From Rhodeus uyekii (lineage: Eukaryota > Chordata > Actinopteri > Cypriniformes > Acheilognathidae), in NCBI GenBank assembly GCA_037043235.1, contig JAWRVZ010000016.1, positions 4,345,501 to 4,409,500 on the forward strand: a stretch of 64,000 nt of DNA. The letters are read 5' to 3'. Positions 44,136 through 56,279 of the stretch are shown in pieces. The first letter of the stretch is position 1; every line of letters begins with the position of its first letter. A program made the translations under genes and the position numbers. Under the pieces are notes generated by a model, which had not been told where the DNA came from, did no database searches, and saw only the letters and a program-made list of their open reading frames with translations.

Positions 44136-44865
44136 TGGGAACAGAAAAAACCAAGGTAACACTGAGGTAGCATGAATACAAGCTTTATTTGTTGGAAAAT
44201 GGGAAGAACAGCTGGTACTCAATAATCAGGTGAGTGGGGGAAGAATAGTTCAATTCAGCATTTTGCATCAAATAGATGACGAATATCTCTGTTGCTCTTG
44301 ATAGGAGTGACATGGATCCAATCTGCTGAAGAAGAACGATGAATATGAAGGTTCAGAAGATAAACTGGACAAGATTTAATTATCAAAGGTTTTGGAGTTG
44401 GGTAAATTGAAGCATCCTAGAGTGATTTGTATTTAAATTTATGCATTTGGCAGACTCTTTTATCCAAAGCGACTTAAATTGCATTCAAGAAACACATTGA
44501 TTCAGTTCTTGCTTTCCCTGGGATCGAACCCATGATCTAATTGCTCTACTGATTGAGCTACAGGAAAGTTCTCTGATTAATGACATTTACAGTGGTGCTA
44601 TGAAAGTTTATATGGTGTGCTAGATGAGTGGATGCAGGTGGTACTCTCATTACTCAGGGGATTTGAAGCTAGTGGGTGGAGTTGGGAGGTCTGGTGCTGA
44701 AGGTGGGGCTGGATCCATGACAGTATCTCCTCCACGGGTAGCTCCCAATGACCGGTGTGTGTGTGACAATGAGACCGGTCTCTGTCTCTTGGAGCGGGGC
44801 GATCTGGGCTGTTGTTTTGGAGCTCTGTAAGCAGGGATTGGTCTAGAACGGGGTGGGCAAACCAT
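44136..44865 (-). mobile_element. Gypsy-type 3' LTR with the end of pol
   Basis: Minus-strand 44865-44650 encodes a proline/serine-rich tail with RSLGATRGGDTVMDPAPP and PTPPTSFKSPE. It parallels the pol end of the Gypsy element at 40.1 kb (RGGNVTEPSSITTPD ... PPTRSQSPEF). As there, the frame runs into the LTR, which starts TGTCATGGATCC on the minus strand (plus-strand end at 44722). The preceding GTGGAGGAGATA is a plausible polypurine tract. The LTR carries a polyadenylation signal (AACAAATAAAGC) near 44195 and has a SINE inserted. The left limit is approximate. Confidence 0.55.
44432..44568 (-). mobile_element. tRNA-derived SINE, copy 3
   Basis: Minus-strand copy of the family at 7635. The head CTTTCCTGTAGCTCAATCAG has an A-box-like sequence, and GGGTTCGATCCCAGGGAAAG holds an intact B box. 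The tail CTTTTATCCAAAGCGACTTA (plus strand) is well preserved. It is inserted in the LTR remnant. Confidence 0.85.
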
Positions 44866-44989
44866 ATCCGGCCTGTTTGGCTTTTTTAATCCGGCCCGCC
44901 GAAATTGTATTAAACCTCCTTCATTTTACAGTTCCCTGTAATGTCATTTTGTCGCGGCTGCAAGCGGCGAAGCTGTGGTGGAGAGTAGG

Positions 44990-46267
44990 CATGTGTCGCA
45001 AACCCCTCTAAACCCCCCCCCCCCCCCCCCCGTCAATAGGGGAAGAGCCGCAGGTGGAGGCCAGTCGACGACAGACCAAGACATAACCAGAGGGACGAGG
45101 GAGCCCGCAGGAGAGGCATGGCTGAGGGGCCGAGGGAGAGCAGAGCAGAGGTGATGCTGATGCGTCGACAGGCCGAAGTGGAATGAGGGGCACCGAGGTC
45201 GGAGGTGGACAACGTGCTGACAACGCATGGTGGCTCCCAGGTGTTGAAGGGACAAAGGCGGAGATGGGGCAGAGTACAAGCTGAGGCAGTGGGAGAGGGA
45301 GGCTGGGTGGGAAATCTGGCAGGTCCGGTAGCCAGAGTTCCAGGCGGGTTCCAGGTGGTCCAGGTCGGCTGGCGGCTCCAGCCACAGGGTGCTCAAGGTG
45401 CTCTCTGGGGCACACAGCTGCCGTGGAAAAAAAACAAAAGCACCGCCTTTGGGGCCACGACTGGGGAGACCGGTGCTGGCTGACGAGATCTGGGCTCTGA
45501 CTGGTGCCAGCCTTGACTGGGGCGGCAGCTTTGTGCAGCCTCCAGGCGTGCACAGCTGCCGCGGCGAAGAACAAACAAATCGCCTTTTGGGCCATGGCAT
45601 CCATCAATCCATCATAGAAAGTCTTTCTTGGGTGACTAACCCGGTCTATCGTTCTGTCACGAGAATTCTGGTTGCGATGTAAAGAGATGAAGGAGACACT
45701 CTGAGAATCAAAAGCGGCACACCGCGGTGCAAAACTTGGAGGACACGGAACAGAACATCCACAAACCAGGAACAACATAACATTAACAATCGACAAGGAC
45801 AATGGAGAACATGAAGGTATAAATAGATGAAAAACAAGGAGCACCTGGAAATAACAAACAGAAGGGAGTGGTTAACATGACTGTAACGCAGTTAAATGTT
45901 CAGGGAGGAAGGAGGCGGGAACCGGCAGACGTTTCACAGACTTTAATATAAAATAAAACATAAATTCCAAAATAAACATACTAGCGGCAGCCCCTCGCGG
46001 CCGACTGCCGCCCACACAAACACAGACCATAACTCAAATCCCAGGCCTGGTCCTCTCTCGCTTTCACTGTCATCGCTCCTTCTTTTATGCCTCCACTCCT
46101 CCGTGAGAATCGAGAGACCGATGGCTCGCAGGTGACGCTCATTATCAATCACGCCACCGGCTCTCGTGACGCTCTCACGGTCCCTCGACCCCGCCCTGCT
46201 CGCCACAATGACAATCTACGGAAACACAGAAGGATCACACAGACGGGGAGGTGACATGACTGTGACA
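44990..46267 (-). mobile_element. LTR retroelement remnant, 5' LTR plus internal sequence
   Basis: The plus-strand block 45655-46267 starts TGTCACGAGAATTC and ends GACTGTGACA, and on the minus strand has CTATTTATACC (TATA-like), so it reads as a minus-strand LTR. To its left, internal sequence (about 45654-44990) is open in two minus-strand frames (218 and 278 codons) rich in Pro, Ala and Ser. One shows a twice-repeated pattern: AICLFFAAAAVHAW and RCFCFFSTAAVCPRE. I recognise no Gag or Pol motif. A younger solo LTR is nested inside the LTR. No partner LTR was found. Confidence 0.45.
45882..46207 (-). mobile_element. Solo LTR with target duplication ATGAC
   Basis: 326 bases, starting TGTAACGCAGTTAAATG and ending GCTCGCCACA. 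It is flanked by identical ATGAC (45877-45881 and 46208-46212). Same family as the complete mini element at 60725-62020, for example GGAAGGAGGCGGGAACCGGC and CGGCAGCCCCTCGCGG. It is older than that copy, since many positions differ. It is nested in another LTR. On the minus strand GGCATAAAAGAAGG is the probable TATA box. Confidence 0.9.
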
Positions 46268-48889
46268 TAAAGACAGTGTTTGCTGCCATCCAATGGTGTA
46301 ATAATGTGGCTAACTCTCACTGAAGTCAAAATCACAATCACTGATGGATCCTTTCTCAATGCTTAAACAGGCATATTAAAATAAAATAATGTTTATTGAA
46401 AAAACATTTAAATAACTAAAAATAGTTTTAAATAAATGGCAAATAATTGTCCATTATAAAAATAGGCTATAAGACGTTTGTGCAATAGGAAATAAACAAG
46501 CAAACAGTTCAGTCATAAGTTCAAAAGCAAAGCTAGATATAGTACAGGATTTCAGTTAAATAACAATATAAAGTTATAAAAACTTTCTTTGCCAAATTAA
46601 TTTGCTCAGGAAAAATGTAAGATTAATAAGACCAAAGACTGCATGTTCAATATACCCAAAATGTTTTGTACTTCTACATAAGAGCCAAATTCCTAAAGGA
46701 CTGGCCGAGATCAAATTGTTTTGGCAGGTACTTACAGTTATGGCAAAATCATTTGCTCCCCTGAAATTTTCCCAGAAAATCAAGTATTGCTTACAGAAAA
46801 GTATTGCATTAACATTCAGAATAATTCAGTGAGAAAGGCTGGGGTAACATTTTTATATGGTTTTATGTGGTTATATTCCTGAATATTCTGTGACATTTGG
46901 ATAGTGCTGAAAATTCACTGGAGGGAATAAATGACAAAACAAAATGACAAAAAAAAATGTAGTTGCTGTTTTCCAAATATGGTAATAGATAAAGGAAAGC
47001 TTCCTTTAACTCTAGACCTGGAGAGATCCCAAAGTTAATATTTCCCACAAAAGAAAGTTTAGCTAACATTAAATTCCATGGGTTTTAACTCCTACCCAAA
47101 TATATACTAGTTCTATACTATGAATAATCTTTCTTTTTTTCTGCTCTTTAAATTACAACTTCCCACATGAGCAAAAAACATGAACGACACAGTCAAGCCT
47201 TTCTGTGCTATGTTTTTTTTCCAATAATACGACTGAATATAATCCCTGAATATTGAATAATATGTATATACCAAATGCAAGGTCTGTTGTGCCATTTGAT
47301 TTAGCCATTTAGCTAAAAGGCTAAAATTGCCACGCAGGAGTTCTTTTCTTGATATGACAGTACTGATGATTACTAAAAGAGACATCCTGTTTCGTATTGT
47401 TAACAATGTCAACAGAGTGTTTAAGAACACTGGAGGTTAAAAAGGGCTCTCAGCCAAGTTGTCTTATTAGTGTAGACCTCTCTTCTTGTAGCCTTATCTG
47501 GGGACTTGAGTCCCAACTTCAAAATGATAAAGCAGAATTTGTCTTTGATTTTAGGCCAAAGCAAAGGAACAAAATGTGAACATCAAATGCTTCAGGGTAT
47601 CCCAGAATAACAGAGGAGAGAAAGGCATTTTTATAGCATAATTAATGTATAAATGCATGCTTCAAAATGCATTTTTTAAGCTTAAACCTCTATGACGCAT
47701 ACATCAACCTCAATTTCAAGAAGTCATCCAAATCCCCAAACAGACACAAAGAAAAAAACGTTCCTTTAAACAACACTTGCACTTTTGAGTAATTGTATTC
47801 ATTTCTATTCACCACAGCAAGTTGTGACAACAAACCAGCCCACGTTTGGTCTTTTTCAGTTCGCCCACTCTCACAATGCTGTAATTAGTTCGAAATGGAG
47901 CCAGGAAGTCCATTTACAGCATATGGGAAATAATTGGTGGTGGTTATATTCCCTTGGGATCCTGTCTTTGACTATTCAGGAGGAAGATGAGCCCACTAAA
48001 TGAAGTGTCAAGGAGCACAAGACTCAAATCACCTGGCTACTTCAGTATGGCACCTCTTATTCTTCTCTCTGACAGATAAATCTATGGCTGGTCACCACAA
48101 AACGATGTAATTTATGTTTCTTTTCAGCCCATGGAGCCCTATGCAGAGTCACTATAATTGGCTTAGTTTCCAAGTGTCATACACTGAGGATGTGTAGAGA
48201 ACATTGAATGGAAAGGGTTTATCTGACTTAGAAATACATTGTTAGCAAACTCTGAATCGTTGCTGCAGGAGACCATTTTCTGGTTTAAAAACAGATTAAA
48301 AACAGATAGCAATATACTCTTCACTTAGGGGCCATATACACAACACCATGTTCAAGTAAAAACTGGACATGTTTTATGTGTTTGTCCATTTATTTACACA
48401 AAATGGTGTTTCGGGGACTTGAATAAGCACATGGTCAACTACTGGCCTGGCATGACTATTATAGCATTTTAGTAGTTTTCGAAGATCCATGTGAACAACG
48501 ATCCATGGGATCAACGATATTTGACGATGTTGCCTATTAAAAAATGTTCACTATTGTTATACTACAACAACAATAGACATGAACACTACTGTTCGGGTCA
48601 GGAGGGTTTAAGTACTTTTTAAAAAGCGGAATTTATTTAGATCAAAGTACATTCTTTATAGATTAATATAAATCTCAAAAGAACCATATCTGTTTGAAAG
48701 ATAGTTTTTTTTTGTAACGATATAAAAGGCTTTGTTGTAACTTTTGAACAATTTATTTATTGTCTTCTGTTTACATCAACAAGCAGACTCGTGCAAGCTT
48801 GATTTCCGCCACATCTGTTCTCAGTCAAGAAATCACTTAAATTGGACCTGACTAACAAAGTGAAGATAACAAATTAGAAAGAAGTAAAT
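46268..48889. other. No gene seen; weak Tc1 terminus
   Basis: Mostly AT-rich single-copy-looking DNA. About 46728-46830 (TACAGTTATGGCAAAATCAT, TTGCTCCCCTGAAATTTTCC) resembles the terminal repeat of a cyprinid Tc1-like transposon, recalled from memory, but no partner end was found. The stretch 47780-48060 has balanced composition and could be conserved non-coding DNA. Confidence 0.35.
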
Positions 48890-49934
48890 TGAGATAGATA
48901 TGTCTGGAAAAAGTTATGGAGCCATTTCTAAAGCTTTGGGGCTCCAGCAGACCACAGTGAGAGCCATTTTCCACAAATGGCAAAAACATGGAACAGTGTT
49001 GAACCTTCTCAGGCTGACCAAAATTACCCCAGGAGCATAGTGACAATTCATCCAAAATGACACAAAATACCCAACAACAGCATCCAAAGATCTGCAAGCA
49101 TCAGTTAAGGTTAGTGTTCATGACTCAGAGCAAAAACAGAGCAACACAAATGGTCAAAAATGGCCTGGATGGCAGAATTTCAAGACAAAAGCCGCTACTG
49201 ACCAAAACGAACATTAAGGCTTGTCTCTTTTTTGCTAGAAAACATCTTGAAAATACACTGTGGACTGATGAGAAAAAAGTAGAACTTTTCGGAAGATGTT
49301 TGTCCCATTACATCTGGTGTAAAAGTTACACAGCATTTTAGAAAAATAACATCGTCCCAACAGTAAAATATGGTGGTGGTAGTGTGGTGGTCTGGGGCTC
49401 TTTTGCTGCCCCAGTACCTGCAAGACTTGCTGTGATAAATGGAACCATGGAATAAATGGAACTGCTGTCTACCAAAAAATCCTGAAGAATGTCCAGCCAT
49501 CTGTTCTGCAGCAAACTTGGGTTCTGCAGTAGGACAATCATCCAAAACATAATAGCAAGTCTACCTCTGAATGGCTGAAGAAAAAATAAAATTAAGACCT
49601 TTTTGCCAAAATCAAAGTCGTGACCTGAATCCATTTGAGATGCTGCAGCATGACCTTAAAAAGGTACATGCTTGAAAACCCTCAGTATGCATTAGTTGCA
49701 ACAATGAATTACAACAATTTGTAATTGTTGGGCAAGCACTTCTCATTCAGGGTCATGTAGGTTTGGATTTTGTCTTAATAACAACCTTCATTTAAAAACC
49801 TTTTTTTGTGTTTACCTGTGTTGTCTTTGACTAAGATACATTAGTTTGATAACCTGAAACATTTAGATCATGTTTCATGAGCATGTTAGTATGACAACAC
49901 ATGCAAAAAAATAAGTAATCAGGAAGGGACAAAC

Positions 49935-49936
<2 letters not shown>
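48890..49936 (+). pseudogene. Tc1-like transposase and 3' end
   Basis: Tc1 transposases cut and paste DNA using a paired-type DNA-binding domain and a DDE catalytic core. Across several frames are the amino-terminal helix-turn-helix SGKSYGAISKALGLQQTTVR, then LWTDEKKVELFGR (first Asp), GGGSVVVWGSF, QDNHPKHNSKS (second Asp, preceded by an in-frame stop) and DLNPFEMLQHDLKK (third acidic residue). Frameshifts and stops break it repeatedly. The 3' part (TTGTCTTTGACTAAGATAC, AAAAAATAAGTAATCAGGA) resembles the end of a zebrafish Tc1 family and stops at the (TA)n tract. The left terminus was not found. Confidence 0.8.
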
Positions 49937-50015
<79 letters not shown>

Positions 50016-50029
50016 TACATATATATATA
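49936..50029. repeat. (TA)n microsatellite
   Basis: About 94 bases of TA with two short interruptions. It abuts the right end of the Tc1 remnant, where TA is also the target site. Confidence 0.93.
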
Positions 50030-50812
50030 AGGTCCATACAAACAAAAAAAATTAATGTTCTAAGAAACAAACATTTTTGTGACAAAACTTTTTGAAAGAA
50101 AAATATCTGTAAAAGTTTTGTGATTTTTTTTCTTTTCTTTAACTATTCAGGGTGTGGTGTTACATACAATCCCTGACCCACAATGTAATGCTGCATTTTA
50201 AATGCAATTGTATTTATATATATACATAAATAAAAAATTAGAAATAAACAAAAAATGGTACAGTGAAAAGATGGAAAAATAGAGTTAAAAATAGTTGTTG
50301 TTTTTTTTAAGAAAAATGTGAATACATAAAAAAATACATTATTGCATCAAAGGATTAAAAAGGGTGTAAAGACTCATTTTAGCTTTAGAATGCTAGAAGC
50401 CTTCAAATATCATAATGATATAAAAAAAACATCAAAACGCTTCAATATCATTTTAATTTGTCCAAATAACCTCAATTCCTTCATCTTTATTACAAGAAAA
50501 TATATATATTTCTCCAACGATTTCCTGCCACAGACTTAAGCATTGAGAACTAATTAGCCAACCATAAATTGTGCTCATCAATGTACCAGTGCATTTGTGT
50601 GAAAATAATCTGACCCTCTCATCCACAGCGTGTACAGTGTCCTCAGCTAATGTGAGATTCAATAGAGCCTTAAAATATCACAATTCTCTGAAGTAATTTG
50701 TGATCCTGTTCTTCTTGAAGTGTGAGACCATTTAATGAGCATTTTTCTCTCCTTCAAGTAAATATTGCTGCACATCCCACAATGATATTGATGTAGGCAT
50801 GGGGAAGAATCA

Positions 50813-50863
<51 letters not shown>

Positions 50864-52240
50864 GTATGTAGCTAGCTGAGTAGGTAACTCAGTGATTGCA
50901 GTTGGTTACTGATCAAAACACATAACAAATATTACCCTTAGTAATGTATTAAATTAGAATACATATTTTAGTTAATGTAATCTGACTACTTTTTGATTAT
51001 TTTTACATTAATTCTTACCTACCTTTAACGTTTAACACATAGATTTGAAATAATATTGTTTTACTATATTGATCTAAAAATACAAAGAAAAAGAAAATAC
51101 ATTTCATTCTTTGTTATCGACAACATTAAACCAGGGTTTCCCAAACTGGCTTTTGCGATTAATTATTCTCCAGACCTCTAATTCTTGCAGGGTTGCCATA
51201 ACAATGTAAAATTAGAATAAGTCTTATAAACATGAAAATTACATTACAGCTAAAGTCTTCCATGTTTGAAATATTTATTTCCAGATTTTCCAGAATCAAT
51301 AAAGAGTGAAGGTCACTGAATTTGATGAATATATTGTATTTAAGAGATATATGTCATAATAAGTAGGCTAATTATGCAATCAATAAAAAAGTAACTGTAA
51401 TCTTATTATGAGCATGTGTGTATGTATGTATATATAATGCATAAATCCATATAATATTTATGCATTTGTGCTTCAGTTGGATTTGTGTGTATTCATGCCA
51501 GTACCCAAGACTGCAGTGGTCCTCTCCAAGGAGCTCGCTCTGCATTTGAGGAGCACATATTAATGACTGTGAAAATCACTTTACCCTTCACGAGCCCTGA
51601 ACCAAACACAGAAGCAGAAACAATCCTCCATCCTGTCACAGCCGATTTAAGTTGCATCTCTTAGGAATTTAAATTGCATTCAGATGTTGACACTCACATT
51701 CTCCACTAATTGTAGGTATTAATAAAGACATAGGTGAGAGTGTGTCCATCCGCAAGTACAGTAATTAAAAAGCTGGACTCAATCTTTTCAATCTCAATCT
51801 TCAAAAAAAGCTGGTCTACTCAATCACTTTGCGTAGTGCAATGAATAACCTCATCCACTGCAAAAAACATGATTGATGAAATATTGCATGACGATTCCTC
51901 AGCTCGCTCTAATATGAATAAACGAGGACTACTGTGTGCCCTCTGCCATGTTCTGCCATCGCTCCCCGTGGCTGCACACTTCCCCGCCAACTGCAGCCAG
52001 TCAGATTAATCGTTGGCAACACGGTCGCCCACACACAACAGGCAAAGTGGGTGGGCGACAGGTGTCATTTATAATGTATGGCTTCACCTGAGGGGGCGGC
52101 ATGATTTCCAATTACACCTCACACCTCTAGGGCATCACTGAGTAATTATGCAAGAGCAAATCCGCTACAGAAACTTGGGCAGATAAAACTCAGGTCAACT
52201 TAAACAGAATTTGAAAGTTGCTGTCAATATAGAAAAGGAG
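50030..52240. other. No gene seen
   Basis: AT-rich DNA with a (TA)n tract at 50814-50860. The stretch 51880-52200 is less AT-rich and single-copy in appearance, possibly regulatory, without direct evidence. A fragment near 51130 resembles the start of a hAT-like repeat (CCAGGGTTTCCCAAACTGG) but is too short to call. Confidence 0.4.
50814..50860. repeat. (TA)n microsatellite
   Basis: About 23 TA units. Confidence 0.93.
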
Positions 52241-52262
52241 AGTTCCCTTTCAAGGGAACTCG

Positions 52263-52411
52263 CGCTGCGTCTAGCACTGTGGGAACGCCCCTGCGTGAAT
52301 GCGTCATGAAGCACCTATGTAATCTAGCCAATCGCGTGAGAGGACGTCAGAGCGGGTGACGTCACGAACCAGGAATCTATAAATGCATGCCCTGCCAAAC
52401 AGCCAGTAGCT
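52263..52411 (+). repeat. Left inverted terminal repeat, DIRS copy F
   Basis: The 149 bases are, by my base-by-base reading, a perfect inverted match to 57001-57149. They include GGGAACGCCCCTGCGTGAAT and end CAAACAGCCAGTAGCT. A TATA-like ATCTATAAATGC at 52376-52387 suggests that the repeat holds the promoter. Confidence 0.92.
52376..52387 (+). promoter_or_regulatory. Putative TATA box of DIRS copy F
   Basis: CTATAAATG is directed toward gag. Because it lies in the inverted repeat, an identical motif on the minus strand at the right end points inward, giving potential antisense transcription. Confidence 0.45.
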
Positions 52412-52499
52412 CTTGTGCCTTCAGTAGCGCTATATGTGATCTGTCTGTCATATTTATTGTTGTTTGTCTACCGACTAAAAGTGAGAGTATATGGAGAAC

Positions 52500-52940
52500 A
52501 GAGTATACTAGGCATGTGTTTGTCCCTGCCCTCGCAATCTCGGGTGGGGACACGCATGTGTTTGGTGTGCTTGTTTGAATGTGGAGCGGCGCAGACAGCA
52601 CTCGAGGGTGATGTCTGTGTGTTACCATGACAGCTACGCGCTGGAAACACTCCACACGCGCCTGCCGCTCTTTGAGGAGAGCGCTCGGGCTCGCGGTCCT
52701 CGCAGCTCTGTTCCCGCTGCAGCTGAGGCTCAGCGTTGTTTCAGAACGTAGGGATCGCAAATGGATCTGTCGGAGGGGTTTGAGACGGGCGCCGCCCTTT
52801 CTCTGCCCTCACCCGTTTGATCCAGTGCTTTCTCTCAGGTTGGAAGCACGCTATGCGGTTTCTTCCGCCTATGGAGAAGCACCAGCGCTGCAGCAATCCA
52901 GTTCTAACGGCAATAGGGACTGGATGTTGTCAGCATAAAC
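52500..52940 (+). pseudogene. DIRS gag amino-terminal region, copy F (broken)
   Basis: In mixed frames one reads CLFECGAAQTALEGDVCVLP, parallel to the conserved Gag start of copies B and G (EHA...LEGA.C..C). LEARYAVSSAYGEAPALQQS follows near 52841. The part around 52830-52900 is repeated in diverged form at 53370-53450 (GGCTGGAAGCATGTTTTGTG), so gag carries an internal duplication. A (TG/TA)n tract at 53237-53295 separates them. Confidence 0.6.
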
Positions 52941-53359
52941 TTTGACGGTCCTGCTTATGCTCAACGCTGATCTGGATCGTTAAAGATGTACACATACATG
53001 CATAAAACTACATGTAATACATAGAATGTGTGTCTGTATATATTGATATATAATTAAGAGGATCTAGAGTTCTCCAACACGAACTAATAATATGAAGGAG
53101 CTGATTTAGATCATTTTCTATGCTGCCAGGTTTAAACTGAAGTACACTCTGGCCAGCAGAGAACAGGTTTTTCTCAGATATATGTATATATAACAAAGAA
53201 GAGAAATGAAAACCAGCTTTCCATATATGCGATGAATGAATGTGTGTGTGTATATACACATATATATATATATGTATATGTATATATATATATTTATTAT
53301 TTGATGGAAGATCTGTAGTTCGGCTTAGAGACAGGTTTTCCTCATCTCTTTTTCCATTA

Positions 53360-54850
53360 CTCAGATCTAATGGCTCTCCCTGGGGCTGGAAGCATGTTTT
53401 GTGGTACTTCCACCCAGGAGGGAGGCGCCAGGGTTGCAGTCATCCAGCTCTGAGGAGTTGGACGTTGCTGTCTCAGAGACTGAGATACGGGTGCTTGCGA
53501 AGTCCCCCCCCCCCACACACACACACACTCAGGTCTCAGGGGCTGCTGAGCGGGAGCAGTCCCAGGAATTTCAGCTCCTCACACTGTGAAAATAAATAAA
53601 TAAATATCAGACTTGGTGTCATTAGCGTCAGGTCCTTGAGGGCAGTCCCCAGCGAGACGGTTTACAACTCATTTGCGGTCCCTCCAAGGAGGGTCCTACA
53701 GCCATAAGTTCGGTTGTTTCCTGCCGGTTCACCGCCTCAGGCCTCCGAGCTGGTTGCTCAAGAAACACCAGAGACTAGTCTCGAGAGACTGGTTCCCTTA
53801 GTAGAGTTTCTGGCAGCGTGTGATACTTCTGCTAAATATTCTCAGTGGGTCCTGCTCACAACGGGGGTTCTGCCCGTAGTGGCGACCCCCGAGCAGGCTC
53901 TGGTTATGGAACAGGGAGTGTAAATCTGCCTGGGTAGAGGGCCCCTCCCAGATAATGAGTCCGGCTTCTAAGCTGTTATTTTACTGTTCTATACTAGGGG
54001 GGGCTGCTGAGGACTGTCTCCATCGAGGCAAGGTGGTGTTTACCTCCGCTTACGGTGTCCATCCTCCCTCGATGTCCTCAGGGGGCTGTCTCGCTAACCC
54101 TGCCACCTTGTTTGCTTCAGGGCGCAGCGGCCCCCAGCGAGCTTGTTCCCAGTGTCCGCCCAGAAACGTTGCGGCACCAGGATGCTCGCTCCCTCCAAAG
54201 AGGGTCCTAGAGCAATCAGTTCCGTTGTTCCCTGCCGGTTCGCCGCTTCAGGGCACCGAGCTGGTTGCTCGGGAAACACCAGAGAATAAAGGAAAAGGAA
54301 AGCAGCGTGTGATACTTCTGCTGAATTTTCTTAGTGGGTCCTGCTCACAAACATGTAGGGGCTGTCCCCATCCCAAGGAGGGTCCTAGAGCCGCCAGTTT
54401 AGTTGTTCCCTGCCGGTTCGCCGCTTCAGGGCACTGAGCTGGTTGCTCAGGAAATACCAGAGACTCGTCTCGAGAGACGGGTTCCCTTGGTAGTTTTTCT
54501 GGCCCCATTGAGTCTTGGCGGTGTTCACCTCTGTCTACGGTGCCCGTCCTTTCTCGATGCACCTCGGGGGGGGGGGCCGTCTTGCTGACCCTGCCACCTC
54601 GTGTGTTTCAGGGCGCAGCGGCCCCCAGCAAACTTGTTCCCAGTGTCCGCCCGGAAAAATTGCGGCACCGGGATGTTTGCCCCTCCGAGGAGGGTCCTTG
54701 AGCCATCAGTTCGGTTGTTCCCTGCCGGTTCGCCGCTTCAGGGCACTGAGCTGACCGCTCGTACGACACTAGAGGCCAGTCCCGAGGGGCTGGTTCCCTT
54801 TGTCGTTTTTCTTGGCAGCGTGGGGACTTCTGCCAAATATAGTTCGAGGC
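53360..54850 (+). pseudogene. DIRS gag/pol junction region with repeated units, copy F
   Basis: A unit encoding FPAGSPLQGTELVAQE, then a short acidic and hydrophobic stretch, occurs four times. DNA starts are at about 53715, 54227, 54405 and 54717, each with TTCCCTGCCGGTTCGCCGCT or a close variant. The first copy is followed by VVATPEQALVMEQGV at about 53877-53923, the segment just before RT in DIRS elements. The repeats look like successive partial duplications of one ~300-base piece. No long frame exists. Confidence 0.6.
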
Positions 54851-55408
54851 AGTCACTCACTGTTAGGTCTGGTGACAGTAGCGTCCAACGGCCCACCTTT
54901 TGGCCTGCTGTACATTAGACCTCTACAGTGGTGGCTCAAGACCTGGGGGTTTCCCTGAGGGGCAACCTGTCTCACGTGATCAAGGTCACGCGGCTATGCC
55001 TTCGTGCCTTAGACATGTGGGAGAAACCCGGGTTCTGGCCCAGTCTCCCGTGTTGGGAGCTCCTTGTCGTCGCCGAGTGCTTACGACGGATGCCTCCCTC
55101 ACTGGATGGGCAATGTGTCAGTCACTCACTGTGATGCAGTTCCAGAAACTGTTAGGTCTGGTGACAGTAGCGTCCAACGGCCCACCTTTTGGCCTGCTGT
55201 ACATTAGGCCTCTACAGTGGTGGCTCAGGACCTGGGGGGTTTCCCCGAGGGGCAACCTGTCTCACGTGATCAAGGTCACGCGGCTATGCCTTCGTGCCTT
55301 AGACATGTGGGAGAAACCCGGGTCCTTGCCCAGTGTCCCATGTTGGGAGCTCCTTGTCGTCGCCGAGTGCTTACGACGGATGCATCCCTCACTGGATGGG
55401 CAATGTGT
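54851..55408 (+). repeat. Tandem duplication of the RT/RNase H region
   Basis: 54851-55119 and 55120-55408 are two near-identical copies, both with GTGACAGTAGCGTCCAACGG and CACGTGATCAAGGTCACGCG. The second is about 20 bases longer because the first lacks GATGCAGTTCCAGAAACT. High identity indicates a recent duplication. Confidence 0.88.
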
Positions 55409-56130
55409 GGTCCCAAGGGAGGTTGCTGTCGCCAAGGGCAGTTAACATCCCTGGGACACAATCTGGGAGCAGACATCCTGTCGAGACAGGGGCTGAGGCC
55501 CGGGGAATGGAGGCTCCACCCCAAGGTGGTGGAGCGGACATGGGGGATATTTGGCCAGGCTCAAAGTGGTTCTGTTTGCGTCTTGAGAGACTTCACACTC
55601 TCCACTCTGGTTCTCCCTGTCTCATCCAGCTCCTGGTGGACTGGATGCTATGTCTCAGGGGTGGCCGAGGCTACCCCCTGTATGTTTTTCCCCGATCGCT
55701 CTGCTCCCGGGAGTTCTGGAAGTTCACCGGGATGAGGTATCCCTCCCGTACGGCTCTCCCTGGGAGATTCCGATCAGGAGGGACTTTCTGTCCCAAGCAG
55801 GGGTCTAATACTGCACCCCTGCTCAGAACAGTGGGAAGTGTGGGCTTGGCCTCCGAGGGGGCCCAGCTCATAAGGTCCGGTCTCTCAACTGAGGTTGCTC
55901 AGGCCGTTCTCCACTCCAGAGCTCCCACCATTTTGGGAGCAGACATCCTGTCGAGGCAGGGGCCGAGGCCCAGGGAATATCACCCCACCTCAGGTGGTTG
56001 TTACAGACAGGTGGATTTGTTGGTGTCTCGAGATACATCTCTGTCCACTCTGTCTCTTTCTCATCCAGCTCCTCTGGAATGGATGCTTGGGCTCAGACTT
56101 GGCTGAGGCTTGTCGGTACCTCATAAGAAT
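54890..56130 (+). pseudogene. DIRS RT end, RNase H and linker, copy F (broken)
   Basis: Recognisable pieces in order: FGLLYIRPLQWWLRTWGV, NLSHVIKVTRLCLRALDMW, TTDASLTGWAMC (RNase H catalytic region, with the Asp), LGADILSRQGLRPGEWRLHP (RNase H end) and, after a second LGADILSRQGPRPRE near 55940, SLSHPAPLEWMLGL (linker to the recombinase). The double LGADILSRQG indicates another duplication of about 470 bases (55468 and 55936). The 54851-55408 tandem repeat duplicates the first part. Frames change often. Confidence 0.75.
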
Positions 56131-56279
56131 TCCCTGATCCCTCTGCTCCCAGGGGTTCTGGAGATTGTTTGAGTGTGGTTCAGCCTCTGAGGGGGCCGAA
56201 CTCATAACTCTGGTCCTTCAACTGAGGTTGTCGGGACCATTATCTTCTCCAGAGCTCCCGCCATGAGGAGACTATGCTG

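Noticed and set aside
45655..46267. Solo LTR with target duplication
   Set aside because: The flanks do not match (CGTTC versus TAAAG), and internal-looking sequence continues to the left. It is treated as the 5' LTR of a remnant.
53960..55700. Possible CRISPR-like or satellite array from repeated blocks
   Set aside because: The repeated blocks are duplicated pieces of DIRS coding sequence with irregular spacing.
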